This document shows, piece by piece, positions 35,801 through 44,725 of a DNA stretch of 64,000 nucleotides. The notes under the pieces were generated by a model. The model did no database searches and was not told the DNA's origin. It saw only the letters and a program-made list of their open reading frames with translations. This DNA is from S139-23 sp047639315 (lineage in GTDB: Bacteria; Planctomycetota; GCA-002687715; DRQF01): positions 1 through 64,000 of the forward strand of contig JBLINQ010000002.1 in NCBI GenBank assembly GCA_047639315.1, given 5' to 3'. The position numbers and the translations under genes were made by a program. Within the stretch, counting starts at the first letter, position 1. Each line of letters opens with the position of its first letter.

Positions 35801-38655
35801 CAGTCATCACCGGTCCCTCGGGCAGTGGCAAGACATCCTTGGCCTTCGATACGATTTTCGCTGAAGGCCAACGCCGATTTGTGGAATCACTTTCGGCCTA
35901 TGCCAGGCAATTTCTCGGACGATTGGAGAAAGCGCCGGTCGAGCGCATCGAGGGATTAGCCCCGGCCATCGCCATTAACCAGAAGAACGTCTCCAGAAAC
36001 CCTCGTTCGACGGTAGCGACTACAACCGAGATCTACGACTATCTCCGCCTGCTCTACGCCCGCATCGGAATACCTCATTGCCCTCTTTGCGCTGAGGAAC
36101 TGAAGACATGGGCACCCAACGCCATATGGAAGAAGGTTAAGAGTTTCGACCAGGAGAAAGCACGTCTCGTCGCACCGCTCTATAGTCGTAGCCTTGGCTG
36201 TGATTTGGTCTTGGGCAAGGCTTCCGAGCTTAAGGGTCGCGCGCCAGAATTCGTGAAAGAGGGTTTTCTTCGCGTTCTCATTGATGGCAAAGAAGCGCGA
36301 CTCGACGAGGCGTTGCCGGCTCTATCCAAAGTCAAAGAACTTTGGTTGGTTCTCGATCGAATTAAAGTCGATGCCAAAATGCGTAATCGTGTCCTGGAAT
36401 CGGTGACCGCCGCTTTCGAGCACGCCAACGGAGTCTTTGGCTTTGCCCCAGTTGATGGGGAACCTACTTGGTTCACCCGAGACCGAATCTGCGTTGATCA
36501 CGGGCAAACGATCCCCGAGGAACTCACACCTCGCATGTTCTCGTTTAACTCTCACCACGGATCTTGTCCAACCTGCTCGGGGCTCGGCATGGTGCGGCGT
36601 TGTGATCCAGAGCTATTGATGGATGAGCCATCTAAGCCACTCATGAAGGGCGCGATGACTAGCAAGGTCGGCAAGTTCTTCAAAAGAAAGTCCTACTACC
36701 GTAAGTCATTGACTGCAGTAGCAAAACTCATGAAGTTTGATCTCGAAACGCCATGGGGAGAATTGACGAGCGAGGCACAAGACGCCGTTCTCAACGGAGT
36801 TGAGGATCGCATTCCTTTGCGCATGCAGAAGACACGCAAGGGCGAGAGTCGCCGGATGGAAATGAAGGTGACTTGGCCAGGCCTCGGGAGCTATGTCGAG
36901 CGGTGGTTTGGCGAAAGCGATAGTGACAAGTGGCGAGAGGAAGTGTCCACTGTCATGAGCGCCCGAGATTGCAAAGAGTGCCACGGCCATCGACTGCGCC
37001 GAGAATCTCTTGCCGTGACCATTGGTGACAAGAGCATTGCCGAGGCAACATGTTTGACTGTGGCTGAGGCTGCTCAGTTCTTCAACAAGATCAAATTGTC
37101 AGCATCCGATCGCCGCATCGCCGAGCGACCATTCAAGGAAGTGCAAGACCGCTTGCGATTCTTGGTTGAGGTTGGTCTCGACTATCTTGGTTTGGACCGT
37201 CGGGCCACAACACTCTCCGGTGGCGAAGCTCAGCGCATTCGTTTGGCGACGCAAATCGGCAGCGGCCTCACGGGCGTCCTCTATGTCCTTGACGAGCCAA
37301 CGATTGGGCTGCATCAGCGTGACGTCAAACAGCTCCTGGGAACACTGGACGAGCTCAAAGACTTGGGCAACACAGTCATCGTTGTTGAACACGACGAGGA
37401 CACGATCGAACGTGCCGATCATATTGTCGACATCGGACCCGGCGCCGGACATCGTGGCGGCGAAGTTGTGTTCTCCGGCACACGCGCAGGCTTGTTGAAG
37501 AGCAAGACCTCTCTTACTGCCGCCTACTTAAACGGGCGAATGGGCGTTGAAATTGCCGAGAGCCGTCGCACTGGCAACGGTAAGTCCCTGAAGCTGAAAG
37601 GCTGCCAGACCAACAACCTGAAGAATATCGATGTTGCTATCCCCTTAGGGTGTTTTGTCGGCGTGACGGGCGTCAGTGGCAGCGGCAAGAGTAGCTTGGT
37701 TGTGAGTACCCTCGTTCCGGCAGTCGAAAAGACGCTCAGCCGGATACCCACGGGTCTCGCGCGCTACAAGTCGCTTCTCGGCGCCTCCCATATCTCTGAT
37801 TTGGTCGTCATCAACCAAGCAGCGATCGGCAAGACACCTAAGTCCAATCCAGCCACCTACACTGGTTGTTTCGATCTCATTCGCGCTGTGTTTGCGACCT
37901 CGCCAATGGCACGGATGAAAGGGTTCAAACCCGGTCGCTTCAGTTTTAATGCGATAGGGGGGCGCTGTGAAGCCTGTAGCGGTCGAGGTTCTATCAAGGT
38001 TGAGATGAACTTCTTGGCCGATGTCTGGATCACCTGTGACGCCTGCGATGGACTGCGCTACAACTCTGAAACTCTTCTCGTTGAATATCGAGACAAAACG
38101 ATCGCGGATGTGTTGAACCTGGAAGTCAGCGAAGCGGCAGACTTCTTTGTAAACCACAAGCGTATCGCAAGGATCCTTGGGACACTCGTTGATGTTGGCC
38201 TTGGCTATCTCAAGCTTGGGCAGGCCAGCAACACTCTGTCTGGTGGCGAGGCCCAGAGGATCAAGCTCGCTCGTGAATTGGCCAGGCGAGTTCATGGGGA
38301 TGTCCTCTATGTTTTAGATGAACCAACGACGGGACTACATTTCGACGATGTTGCCAAGCTCATTCGCGTCCTCCATCGCTTGGTGGATCAAGGACATACT
38401 GTTTGCGTCATTGAGCATAACTTAGACGTTGCCATGAGCTGTGATCATTTGATTGACCTTGGTCCTGATGGTGGCGATGCCGGCGGCGAGATCATTGCCG
38501 TTGGAACCCCTGAAGATCTGTGCAAGGCCACAATATCCCAGACTGGGAAGTACTTGAAAACTCATATGACAAAACGGCGCAAAACGAGATCGATCTCAAG
38601 AGCGAAGAAGAAAGTCACCAAGACGAAGGGAGCGAAAAATGGCCTCTCGACGTGA
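32848..38655 (+). CDS. uvrA: Double-length UvrA excinuclease subunit A
   Basis: 1935 residues, about twice ordinary UvrA (940). Two complete UvrA-like halves are fused, giving four ABC ATPase domains. The Walker A motifs are GVSGSGKSS (about residue 35), GVSGSGKST (about 645), GPSGSGKTS (about 990) and GVSGSGKSS (about 1610), each with an LSGGE signature (LSGGESQRIRLATQ, LSGGEAQRVKLASE, LSGGEAQRIRLATQ, LSGGEAQRIKLARE). Both halves keep the DNA-binding zinc module, CEACSGAG...CDEC and CEACSGRG...CDAC. UvrA finds DNA lesions in nucleotide excision repair, normally as a homodimer; this protein may act as an internal dimer. Fused UvrAs are known in Chlamydia. The ATG at 32848 has GGAG upstream. 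Overlaps the XPB gene by 17 bases. Confidence 0.95.
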   Translation: MGHSQIVVRGARENNLKNVNVSIPRGSLTTVTGVSGSGKSSLAFDTIHNEGQRRFLESLSSYARQFLGQIEKPAVDHIDGLSPTVSIDQKTVNRNPRSTVGTVTEVYDHLRLLFARLGTPYCPETGEEIRPQTADQIRDRLLKEKDGRSVMVMAPIVKDRKGEYRKELEDLRLAGYLRVRIDGELLRLDEEIKLARYVRHTIEVVVDRLKVGKDKASRLAEAIEQALKLGSGLIGILDGDEHATFSSKMVSLATSRTFPDLEPRLFSFNSPHGACANCDGLGILHDADEDLIVPEPEMSIADGALAPLGSSQLRDYGNVSMLSLPSIAKHYGFQMDQPWSEIDADVRHAILYGSDGEVLQLKVDYQGKNWQLKSSKKKPLLGLIPGLRDAFEAKPHKYMERFFANVDCKTCNGSRLNEFARAVRFRDRGIADLTIASIEELAAFFESIEFEGNDELIGRPILKELLSRLKFLGSVGLGYLNLNRSAATLSGGESQRIRLATQVGSRLKGILYVLDEPSIGLHARDNARLIKTLEELRDLGNTVLVVEHDQEMMERSDFIIDVGPDAGVHGGEVISAGTYRELLEAEGSATGDYLSGRRVVPMPKQRRVAQEGRLSVLGAHHHNLKKIDVSFPVGLFSVVTGVSGSGKSTLIDDILKRALSAHYHGAKQKPGPHRAIEGLEHFDKVIEIDQSPIGRTPRSNPATYTKVWDPIRELFAKVGEAKTRGYAKGRFSFNVVGGRCEACSGAGVKTVSMQFLPDIEVICDECAGQRFNEETLEITYRDKSIFDVLEMTVEDATEFFVNHPKIKRIFDALLSVGLGYIRLGQTATTLSGGEAQRVKLASELRRPATGRTLYLLDEPTTGLHFQDVEKLLEALQGLVESGNTVIVVEHNLDVVKVADWIIDLGPEGGDGGGEVIFQGPFDKILKIKRSYTGQALKNHLSPRKLNRRKRKVPQDMSVTGALIIEGASTNNLKAVDVTIPTGSFSVITGPSGSGKTSLAFDTIFAEGQRRFVESLSAYARQFLGRLEKAPVERIEGLAPAIAINQKNVSRNPRSTVATTTEIYDYLRLLYARIGIPHCPLCAEELKTWAPNAIWKKVKSFDQEKARLVAPLYSRSLGCDLVLGKASELKGRAPEFVKEGFLRVLIDGKEARLDEALPALSKVKELWLVLDRIKVDAKMRNRVLESVTAAFEHANGVFGFAPVDGEPTWFTRDRICVDHGQTIPEELTPRMFSFNSHHGSCPTCSGLGMVRRCDPELLMDEPSKPLMKGAMTSKVGKFFKRKSYYRKSLTAVAKLMKFDLETPWGELTSEAQDAVLNGVEDRIPLRMQKTRKGESRRMEMKVTWPGLGSYVERWFGESDSDKWREEVSTVMSARDCKECHGHRLRRESLAVTIGDKSIAEATCLTVAEAAQFFNKIKLSASDRRIAERPFKEVQDRLRFLVEVGLDYLGLDRRATTLSGGEAQRIRLATQIGSGLTGVLYVLDEPTIGLHQRDVKQLLGTLDELKDLGNTVIVVEHDEDTIERADHIVDIGPGAGHRGGEVVFSGTRAGLLKSKTSLTAAYLNGRMGVEIAESRRTGNGKSLKLKGCQTNNLKNIDVAIPLGCFVGVTGVSGSGKSSLVVSTLVPAVEKTLSRIPTGLARYKSLLGASHISDLVVINQAAIGKTPKSNPATYTGCFDLIRAVFATSPMARMKGFKPGRFSFNAIGGRCEACSGRGSIKVEMNFLADVWITCDACDGLRYNSETLLVEYRDKTIADVLNLEVSEAADFFVNHKRIARILGTLVDVGLGYLKLGQASNTLSGGEAQRIKLARELARRVHGDVLYVLDEPTTGLHFDDVAKLIRVLHRLVDQGHTVCVIEHNLDVAMSCDHLIDLGPDGGDAGGEIIAVGTPEDLCKATISQTGKYLKTHMTKRRKTRSISRAKKKVTKTKGAKNGLST

Positions 38656-40390
38656 TGGTCCTCTGATCGTACAAAGCGACCGCACCGTCTTGCTCGACGT
38701 TCATCATCCGGCGGCGGATGATACGCGCGAACGGCTTGCGCAGTTTGCTGAGTTGGTCAAGAGCCCAGACAACCTCCACACCTATTGCATTTCACCGTTG
38801 TCATTGTGGAATGCTGCAGCTGCCGGTCTTTTCTTCGAAGACGTCGTGAGTTTTCTCGACGAATTTTCGATGTTTCCCATCCCCAAGAAGATCAGCCATG
38901 ACATCGAAGAGGTCATGGGGCGGTTTGGCAAGTTGTTAATGCGTCGTGAAAACGGCGAGCTGGTTTTGAGCGTTACGCCCGAGCTTTGGGAAGACGTGAG
39001 CCAACTGAAGACGATTGCTGAATACATCGTTGAGACCAATGATATCGGCCATGAACTCATCATCTCCGAAGATGCACGTGGCGAACTCAAGAGAAACCTA
39101 GTCCGAGCAGGTTACCCGGTCGAAGATATCGCTGGTTATGTCGAAGGTGATGCTATGCAGTTTAGCCTGGTCGACACGCTCCCAGGAGGCAAAGATTTCG
39201 TCTTGCGTCCATACCAGAATGCCGCCGCGGCCGCCTTCTATCAAGACGGCGACCGACGTGGTGGCAATGGCGTCGTTGTCCTTCCTTGCGGCGCCGGCAA
39301 GACCATCATGGCCATGGCCGCGATGAATCTCTATCAAACAAAAACTCTGATCTTGACTAACTCCACGACGGCCGTTCGCCAGTGGGTTCGTGAACTCAAA
39401 GAGAAGACGAATCTGCCCCATAGCGAGATTGCCGAGTATAGCGCGGAGGTGAAAGAGATCGCCCCGGTCACTGTCTCGACTTATCAGATGATCACCTACC
39501 GCGCGGTGAAAGACGGTAGTTTTCCTCACTTTGATAATTTTATGAAGGTTAACTGGGGCCTCGTCATCTACGACGAAGTCCATCTCTTGCCAGCCCCCGT
39601 CTTCCGTATGACTGCCGAATTACAAGCGAGAAGACGTCTTGGTTTGACGGCGACGTTGGTGCGCGAAGATGGGCGGGAAGACGAAGTCTTTTCGTTGATC
39701 GGCCCGAAACGTTATGACATGCCTTGGCGGCGACTCGAAGGTCAGGGCTTTATTGCTGAAGCTCGCTGCATCGAAATGCGTGTACCCTTTGGCAAAGATG
39801 ATGCTCTGCACTACGAGCATGCCGGACTGAGAGAACGATATCGCTTGGCCGCAGAGAACCCGTTCAAGCTCAAGGCTCTTGATGCGCTACTAAAAAGGCA
39901 TGCCGAGGATCGGGTGTTGATCATCGGTATGTATCTCAAGCAACTGGCTCAGATTCGTGCCATGACGGGCATCGAGATCATAACCAGCAAGACATCGCAA
40001 ACCGATCGCGAACGCCTCTACTCGGCTTTCCGCGAGGGACGAATTACTCAACTTATTGTGTCCAAGGTGGCGAATTTTGCCGTCGACTTACCTGATGCAA
40101 ACATTGCGATCCAGGTCTCAGGAACATTTGGTTCGCGCCAAGAAGAGGCGCAGAGACTTGGGCGTGTTCTGCGTCCGAAGAGTCATGAGAAAAAAACCAT
40201 CTTTTATACACTGGTAACCGATGACACGCGGGAAATGATCTTTGCCGCCAATCGTCAAATGTTCTTGACTGAGCAGGGTTACCACTACGAAGTGAAACAA
40301 GCCAAAGGTGAGTTTCCGCGGATGGACTGGAGCAGTAGCGAGAAACTTCGCGCAACTGTGCTTAAGAACATGGAGAAACCTGAGGCGTGA
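38639..40390 (+). CDS. XPB/ERCC3-type DNA helicase
   Basis: 583 residues. Superfamily 2 helicase: an N-terminal damage-recognition-like region of about 190 residues, Walker A LPCGAGKTIMAM near residue 220, the DEVH box in VIYDEVHLLPAP near residue 308, the RED motif in LVREDGREDEVF (characteristic of XPB), then the second RecA domain with ANFAVDLPDANIAIQVSGTFGSRQEEAQRLGRVLRPK near residue 485. In archaea and eukaryotes XPB opens DNA in repair and transcription. It starts inside the uvrA 3' end and ends in a GTGA overlap with its partner, so three repair-related proteins are made together. Confidence 0.93.
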   Translation: MASRRDGPLIVQSDRTVLLDVHHPAADDTRERLAQFAELVKSPDNLHTYCISPLSLWNAAAAGLFFEDVVSFLDEFSMFPIPKKISHDIEEVMGRFGKLLMRRENGELVLSVTPELWEDVSQLKTIAEYIVETNDIGHELIISEDARGELKRNLVRAGYPVEDIAGYVEGDAMQFSLVDTLPGGKDFVLRPYQNAAAAAFYQDGDRRGGNGVVVLPCGAGKTIMAMAAMNLYQTKTLILTNSTTAVRQWVRELKEKTNLPHSEIAEYSAEVKEIAPVTVSTYQMITYRAVKDGSFPHFDNFMKVNWGLVIYDEVHLLPAPVFRMTAELQARRRLGLTATLVREDGREDEVFSLIGPKRYDMPWRRLEGQGFIAEARCIEMRVPFGKDDALHYEHAGLRERYRLAAENPFKLKALDALLKRHAEDRVLIIGMYLKQLAQIRAMTGIEIITSKTSQTDRERLYSAFREGRITQLIVSKVANFAVDLPDANIAIQVSGTFGSRQEEAQRLGRVLRPKSHEKKTIFYTLVTDDTREMIFAANRQMFLTEQGYHYEVKQAKGEFPRMDWSSSEKLRATVLKNMEKPEA

Positions 40391-42420
40391 AACTAGAAGA
40401 AGCTCTATCCCAAATCGAAGGTCGCCAACTCGATGCGGCCTTGGGTCATTGGAACTTGGACCGTCACGCGTGGCCCATCGGTGAGATTGACCGACGCCGC
40501 ATGTTGCGCGAAGCATTGACTTCAAAGCAGATCATGGAAAAGCGCCTGGCTCAACTGCCATCGCGACTCCGAGACCTCTTGGTTTATGTCGTTCGGACGG
40601 GCCTCTGGGCCGACCCATTTGATTTGCGTGGATTTGATCAGAACGAGATTCCTGTCGACGACTTCGAGTTGCTTCCCGTTGGGACAGCCCTCGCTGAGCG
40701 GGCCTTTTTCGTGCCGAAGCGTATTCGTGGCAAGTCGAACCGCGGGACGTCATTTTGCATCCCGGAAGAGCTGGGGCACCTTCTGGAGGATGTCTTCAAC
40801 AAGAGTAAGGGCCCAGTTGACGCTTCTCTCAACTTGCAATCGCATATTCGATTCTTAGATCGAGGCGAACTACTCCATCGCCTTTCAGAGCTCGGTCTCG
40901 ATGATTACCAAGAGTTAGATCACGGTGAACTAAGAACACGACTCTGCGTACGCGCTTCGATCGACTCTCGCGTCGCACGAATCAAGAACGACGAATTACG
41001 CACCCTATTTGACAATTTCACCGAACACGGTGGCATCTTAGACCCAGGAACTCTGCGTCGTCTTGGCATTGATGTCGAAGCCGCTGAGCTCCAGGAGTGG
41101 GGGCGTGATCTCGAGCAGAACCTCCTTGGTAGTTTCGAATCCAGTGAATTAGCTAACCACGGGCTGGCGTGTCGCGAAGGTTGGCTCGTTATCTTTGGTG
41201 AGGTTTCTGCAGTCTTGATGGGTATGGGAGAAGTCGATCAAGATGAAGCGTCGGCTGATCTGCAGCGCGGCGGCGATTCAATTGCCGACCTTCGTACGGT
41301 CGCGGCCGAGATCGGACGTTCTCCGTTTCGGATCAAGAAGAGCGGCGAGTATTACAAAGCTGGCGTCAAGCGCATGGCAAAAGACTCACTCTCACCAGGG
41401 AAGAGACTCCTTGGTGAAGAGGAAGACCTTCTTTGGTTCTTGTCCTATTTCAAGTATCGCGAATTTACCGCAGTTGGTCTCGATTCCTGCTTGAAGATGA
41501 CGCCACCATGGCGCGACATGTTAAGTCAGTCGGCTGCCGACCAAGCCACTGATCTCTTCAAGTTTGGCATGAAATCTCGTAACTGGGGCATGTCACCGAT
41601 TCATCACAAGGGGCTACGCGAAGGGCTCATCGAATTCCTCAAGGTGGCTGGCGTCGGTGTGTGGTGTGATGCCGCGACGCTCGTTCAGCGCTCTCGTAAT
41701 CGGTACTTCAAAAGTGCTGTTCGCCCAGAACAATCCGTGGTGTATCAAGAGCGCCACAAGAATGCTCCATTTCCGACATTGGCATCTCCCGAACTCATGC
41801 ATCGCGAATTGCAGCGATGGATCGTGGAAGGCCTCACTCGGGTCGGCGCTATTGAATTAGCTCGTCGTGGACGCGAAAAGAGGCCATGGGCCATTCGTTT
41901 GACACCCTTGGGTGGCGCGCTTCTTGGTTTAGAAGTGGCAGCTGATGCACCAAACAACGGCATCGCCCTGATCGTGAACCCAGATCATGAGATCATCGCC
42001 TTTCCCGAAAACTCCACACCTGACTTAGTGCACGAATTGGGCCGCTTTGCGAAGCGCGTCAAAGCGGATTTTGCTCTGCACTACCATTTGTCTAGCGAGA
42101 GTGTCCAAGAGGCGGCCGCATCTGGCATGACTGCTGATGAGATTCTTCATGTCCTTGAGGAACACACGCGGCATGGGATTCCTGAGAATGTCGCATTCTC
42201 AATCAGGGATTGGTGCGACAAGCTTGTTCATGTCACATCCCGCAGGCTCTGGGTGTTGGAAGCAAATAGCGCCGGTGAGATGGACCGCATTGCTGGACTG
42301 GCTGAAATCAAGCCGATGATCGTTGGTCGGCTCAATGACACGATGGTGGAAGTAAACGAAGACCCGAAGGAGTCTGGGCTCGTTAATCTTCTGCGCGATC
42401 GGGGCATATACTTTGGGTAG
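40387..42420 (+). CDS. XPB-associated (helicase-associated domain) protein
   Basis: 677 residues, start GTG at 40387 in a GTGA overlap with the XPB stop. The sequence is charged, helical, and has winged-helix-like stretches (for example GILDPGTLRRLGIDVEAAEL and RVGAIELARRGREKRPWAIRLTPLGGALLGL). The last 150 residues (ALIVNPDHEIIAFPENSTPDLVHELGRFAKRV and the STSEV-like DEILHVLEEHTRHGIPENVAFSI) match the helicase-associated domain found in bacterial proteins annotated as XPB/Ssl2 N-terminal-like. It has no helicase motifs itself. Likely a partner that regulates or recruits XPB, by analogy with paired proteins in other bacteria. Confidence 0.8.
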   Translation: MKLEEALSQIEGRQLDAALGHWNLDRHAWPIGEIDRRRMLREALTSKQIMEKRLAQLPSRLRDLLVYVVRTGLWADPFDLRGFDQNEIPVDDFELLPVGTALAERAFFVPKRIRGKSNRGTSFCIPEELGHLLEDVFNKSKGPVDASLNLQSHIRFLDRGELLHRLSELGLDDYQELDHGELRTRLCVRASIDSRVARIKNDELRTLFDNFTEHGGILDPGTLRRLGIDVEAAELQEWGRDLEQNLLGSFESSELANHGLACREGWLVIFGEVSAVLMGMGEVDQDEASADLQRGGDSIADLRTVAAEIGRSPFRIKKSGEYYKAGVKRMAKDSLSPGKRLLGEEEDLLWFLSYFKYREFTAVGLDSCLKMTPPWRDMLSQSAADQATDLFKFGMKSRNWGMSPIHHKGLREGLIEFLKVAGVGVWCDAATLVQRSRNRYFKSAVRPEQSVVYQERHKNAPFPTLASPELMHRELQRWIVEGLTRVGAIELARRGREKRPWAIRLTPLGGALLGLEVAADAPNNGIALIVNPDHEIIAFPENSTPDLVHELGRFAKRVKADFALHYHLSSESVQEAAASGMTADEILHVLEEHTRHGIPENVAFSIRDWCDKLVHVTSRRLWVLEANSAGEMDRIAGLAEIKPMIVGRLNDTMVEVNEDPKESGLVNLLRDRGIYFG

Positions 42421-42423
42421 AGA

Positions 42424-42831
42424 ATGACCGCAGTTTTATCCAGAATGCAGAAGAAGGTGCTCGGCTTTGCTCTGATAATGGTGCTGTTATTCTCCACTTG
42501 GCCCTACATTCTCGGCTTCGTTTTTCAGCTGCTCTCTCCGACCGAGATTTCGTGTGAAGCGGAAACCACAGACGAGATGATCGAGCAGTTGGCCAAGGCG
42601 ACACGTGCGTTGAGGCGAGAAGTGGGCGAGTTCTGCCGTGAGCATCAACGCATTCCGCTCGCGAGTGAGATCGATCTCGAGCTCTTGGACACAACATGTG
42701 GGCCCTTTCATATCGAGTCAGGCCACGCCAGCGAGTTTTGCGTCACTATCGGGAATTATGCGGCGGAAGGGACTTACACCTGGACATGTCGCGTTTCCGA
42801 TCCGGAGGGTAAGTGGCACTTCGACACTTGA
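42424..42831 (+). CDS. Membrane-anchored protein of unknown function
   Basis: 135 residues, start ATG three bases after the upstream TAG. One membrane helix near residues 12-35, then a soluble domain of about 95 residues with four cysteines (SCEAE, FCREH, TCGPF, FCVTI, TCRVS) and a Trp-rich end. The helix preceded by a short basic segment recalls pseudopilins, but there is no prepilin cleavage motif (G/A-FxxxE). I do not recognise the family. Its position suggests co-transcription with the repair operon. Confidence 0.6.
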   Translation: MTAVLSRMQKKVLGFALIMVLLFSTWPYILGFVFQLLSPTEISCEAETTDEMIEQLAKATRALRREVGEFCREHQRIPLASEIDLELLDTTCGPFHIESGHASEFCVTIGNYAAEGTYTWTCRVSDPEGKWHFDT

Positions 42832-42960
42832 TGTGTCATGTGCGATTGGCGACGCCGATATCTGTGTGATCCAGGACCAAGCAACTGGGGATGACTTGAC
42901 TCCTCAGATGCGTGAAGACTATGATTCATCACCCGTGCCTGGGCGTCTTCGAGGACTTTC

Positions 42961-44676
42961 ATGACTCGAATCTTAATTCTCGTCCTAACCTTAGCTGCTT
43001 TGACCAACGTTGTTGGTGGCCTTGGGGTCCTATGTATCGCCCAAGTTGAGTTATCAAAACCAGCAAACCCCGCGATCGTCAAATTGCTCACGAGTCCTTA
43101 TGCCGCTGAGCGCAAGATAGGTGTGAAGTCGCTCCTCGCTTTGGCAGAGAAACACTGGGAAGAAGAGAGCTTCTTAGATCCATGGCTCAATCATTCAAGC
43201 GAACTTGTTCGCCTTGGAGCCGCGAATGTTGCCGCTCAGGATCTTGATGCGAGCCGTGCCGTCAAGAAGATCAAAGCAGTCATCAAGAAAGAGAAACTGA
43301 CGACGCGTCGCCAAGAACTGGCGAACATCGCCTTTGGTGCGGCATTCAACGGTTGGGATGGCACGGTCGATTACTTCGATGACAAAGAAGAAAACGATGA
43401 GTTTGCCGCCGCGGCCTTGCATTTCGTCCGCGTCAAATTATCAGCCCTCGCGAACTCAGGCACCCAAACAACAAACTATCGCGCGGTCGGGAAACTCGCG
43501 AGCCTCGGTCCCTATTCGATCCCTGTCTTGGAAAAAATCGCCTCAGAAAGTGGTGAGGGTTTGTATCAACGCGGGCTTGCTCTGTCTGCACTCGCCCGGA
43601 TGAACTCACGGAGTTTTTGGGTGAACGACGACGGCACTTTGTCGGCCAAGACGAAGAAGATGCTTGATGACGGCCCTGAGTACCTCAAGATCAATACGCT
43701 GTTTTCGATGGCTTACTTTGGGACGGTAGATAAAACCTCTGTCAAAGCGATGAGCAACTTTGTGCTGCAGGACGCCTATTCGGCGGAGACCATTCAAGGT
43801 GGTCTCTACTACCTGTACACGTTGCCCGATAAGGAAGCACAAGCGGAACAGCAATACCTTGCTCAAGTAGCCAAGGAATATCTTGATGGTTCCTACGCTC
43901 AGAAAGTGAGATTTCACGCAGGCGTTCTTCTCGCTCGTATCAACGTGGCTACACTTGCCAGCCAAGCCATTGAGATGATCAAGGAATCTCCTGACTTCGC
44001 AGGCTATTGGGCTATGGGGGCGGTTCTCAATCGCGCCAACGATCTGCCTGAAGCCGACCGTGCCAAGACCATCTCTGATCTGATCGGGTGGGTATTGGCT
44101 TCAGAGAACTGTGCTCCGCAGCTTAAGGGGACAGCCCTATGGCACCTCAGGCAGAAAGGTACGAGCTTCCCTAAGGGGGTCACCGTCGAAAAGGTGACCA
44201 CCGCCATTCATGCGAGCATGGAGAAGGTTCATATGGCTAGCGAGGACCCGAGCTATCTGGCCATTCGTGGAGGCTTAGATATTCTCGCGTACTTGAAAGA
44301 CCCCAAGGTCGACGAGGCTATCCTCAAGAACTTGAAGCACGAGAGCGAAGCGGTGCGCATGGCAGCAGCGCTTGCCGCAGGCAATACTGGGCACAAGGCT
44401 CTCATTCCTAAACTCTACAAAGCCATGAACGATGATCATGAGTTTGCTGCTTACGGAGCAGCGTGGGCCCTTAATCAGCTTGGTGACAAGAGAGCGCGCC
44501 TTTGGTTCGCCCGTTATATGCTGAACGGCAATGCATGTCTGATGCGTTCATGCTTAGGTGCCCTTCGTACTGCAACCGGTTTGAAGGTGGGGGAGATAGT
44601 ACCCACCGATCCGAAGAGCTGGAGAGTACGTGGGCGCGCTTGGATTTCTGTACTCAAAAAAAATGCGACCCGGTAA
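42961..44676 (+). CDS. HEAT-repeat protein with N-terminal anchor
   Basis: 571 residues. An N-terminal hydrophobic segment (about residues 3-28, signal peptide or anchor) is followed by about 500 residues of HEAT-like helices, with recognisable units such as SELVRLGAANVAAQDLD, EAVRMAAALAAGNTGHKALIPKLYKAMND and FAAYGAAWALNQLGDKRARLWFARYML. No enzyme motif. Probably a protein-binding scaffold in the envelope. The TAA stop lies in the loop of the terminator hairpin at 44661. Four HEAT-like proteins occur in this window. Confidence 0.72.
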   Translation: MTRILILVLTLAALTNVVGGLGVLCIAQVELSKPANPAIVKLLTSPYAAERKIGVKSLLALAEKHWEEESFLDPWLNHSSELVRLGAANVAAQDLDASRAVKKIKAVIKKEKLTTRRQELANIAFGAAFNGWDGTVDYFDDKEENDEFAAAALHFVRVKLSALANSGTQTTNYRAVGKLASLGPYSIPVLEKIASESGEGLYQRGLALSALARMNSRSFWVNDDGTLSAKTKKMLDDGPEYLKINTLFSMAYFGTVDKTSVKAMSNFVLQDAYSAETIQGGLYYLYTLPDKEAQAEQQYLAQVAKEYLDGSYAQKVRFHAGVLLARINVATLASQAIEMIKESPDFAGYWAMGAVLNRANDLPEADRAKTISDLIGWVLASENCAPQLKGTALWHLRQKGTSFPKGVTVEKVTTAIHASMEKVHMASEDPSYLAIRGGLDILAYLKDPKVDEAILKNLKHESEAVRMAAALAAGNTGHKALIPKLYKAMNDDHEFAAYGAAWALNQLGDKRARLWFARYMLNGNACLMRSCLGALRTATGLKVGEIVPTDPKSWRVRGRAWISVLKKNATR

Positions 44677-44690
44677 AGGGTCGCATTTCG
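44661..44690 (+). terminator. Terminator containing the HEAT gene stop codon
   Basis: AAATGCGACCC pairs with GGGTCGCATTT (11 pairs). The loop GGTAAA contains the TAA of the preceding gene. The stem side before it is A-rich and the side after it has TTTCG, so it could act on both strands between the HEAT gene and the convergent greA gene. Confidence 0.8.
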
Positions 44691-44725
44691 TCGTCTTCTG
44701 ATGTGCGCCATTCGGCGCGACAGAC

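Noticed and set aside
42424..42831. Type IV pseudopilin
   Set aside because: It has an N-terminal helix but lacks the prepilin peptidase motif, and no other secretion genes are nearby.
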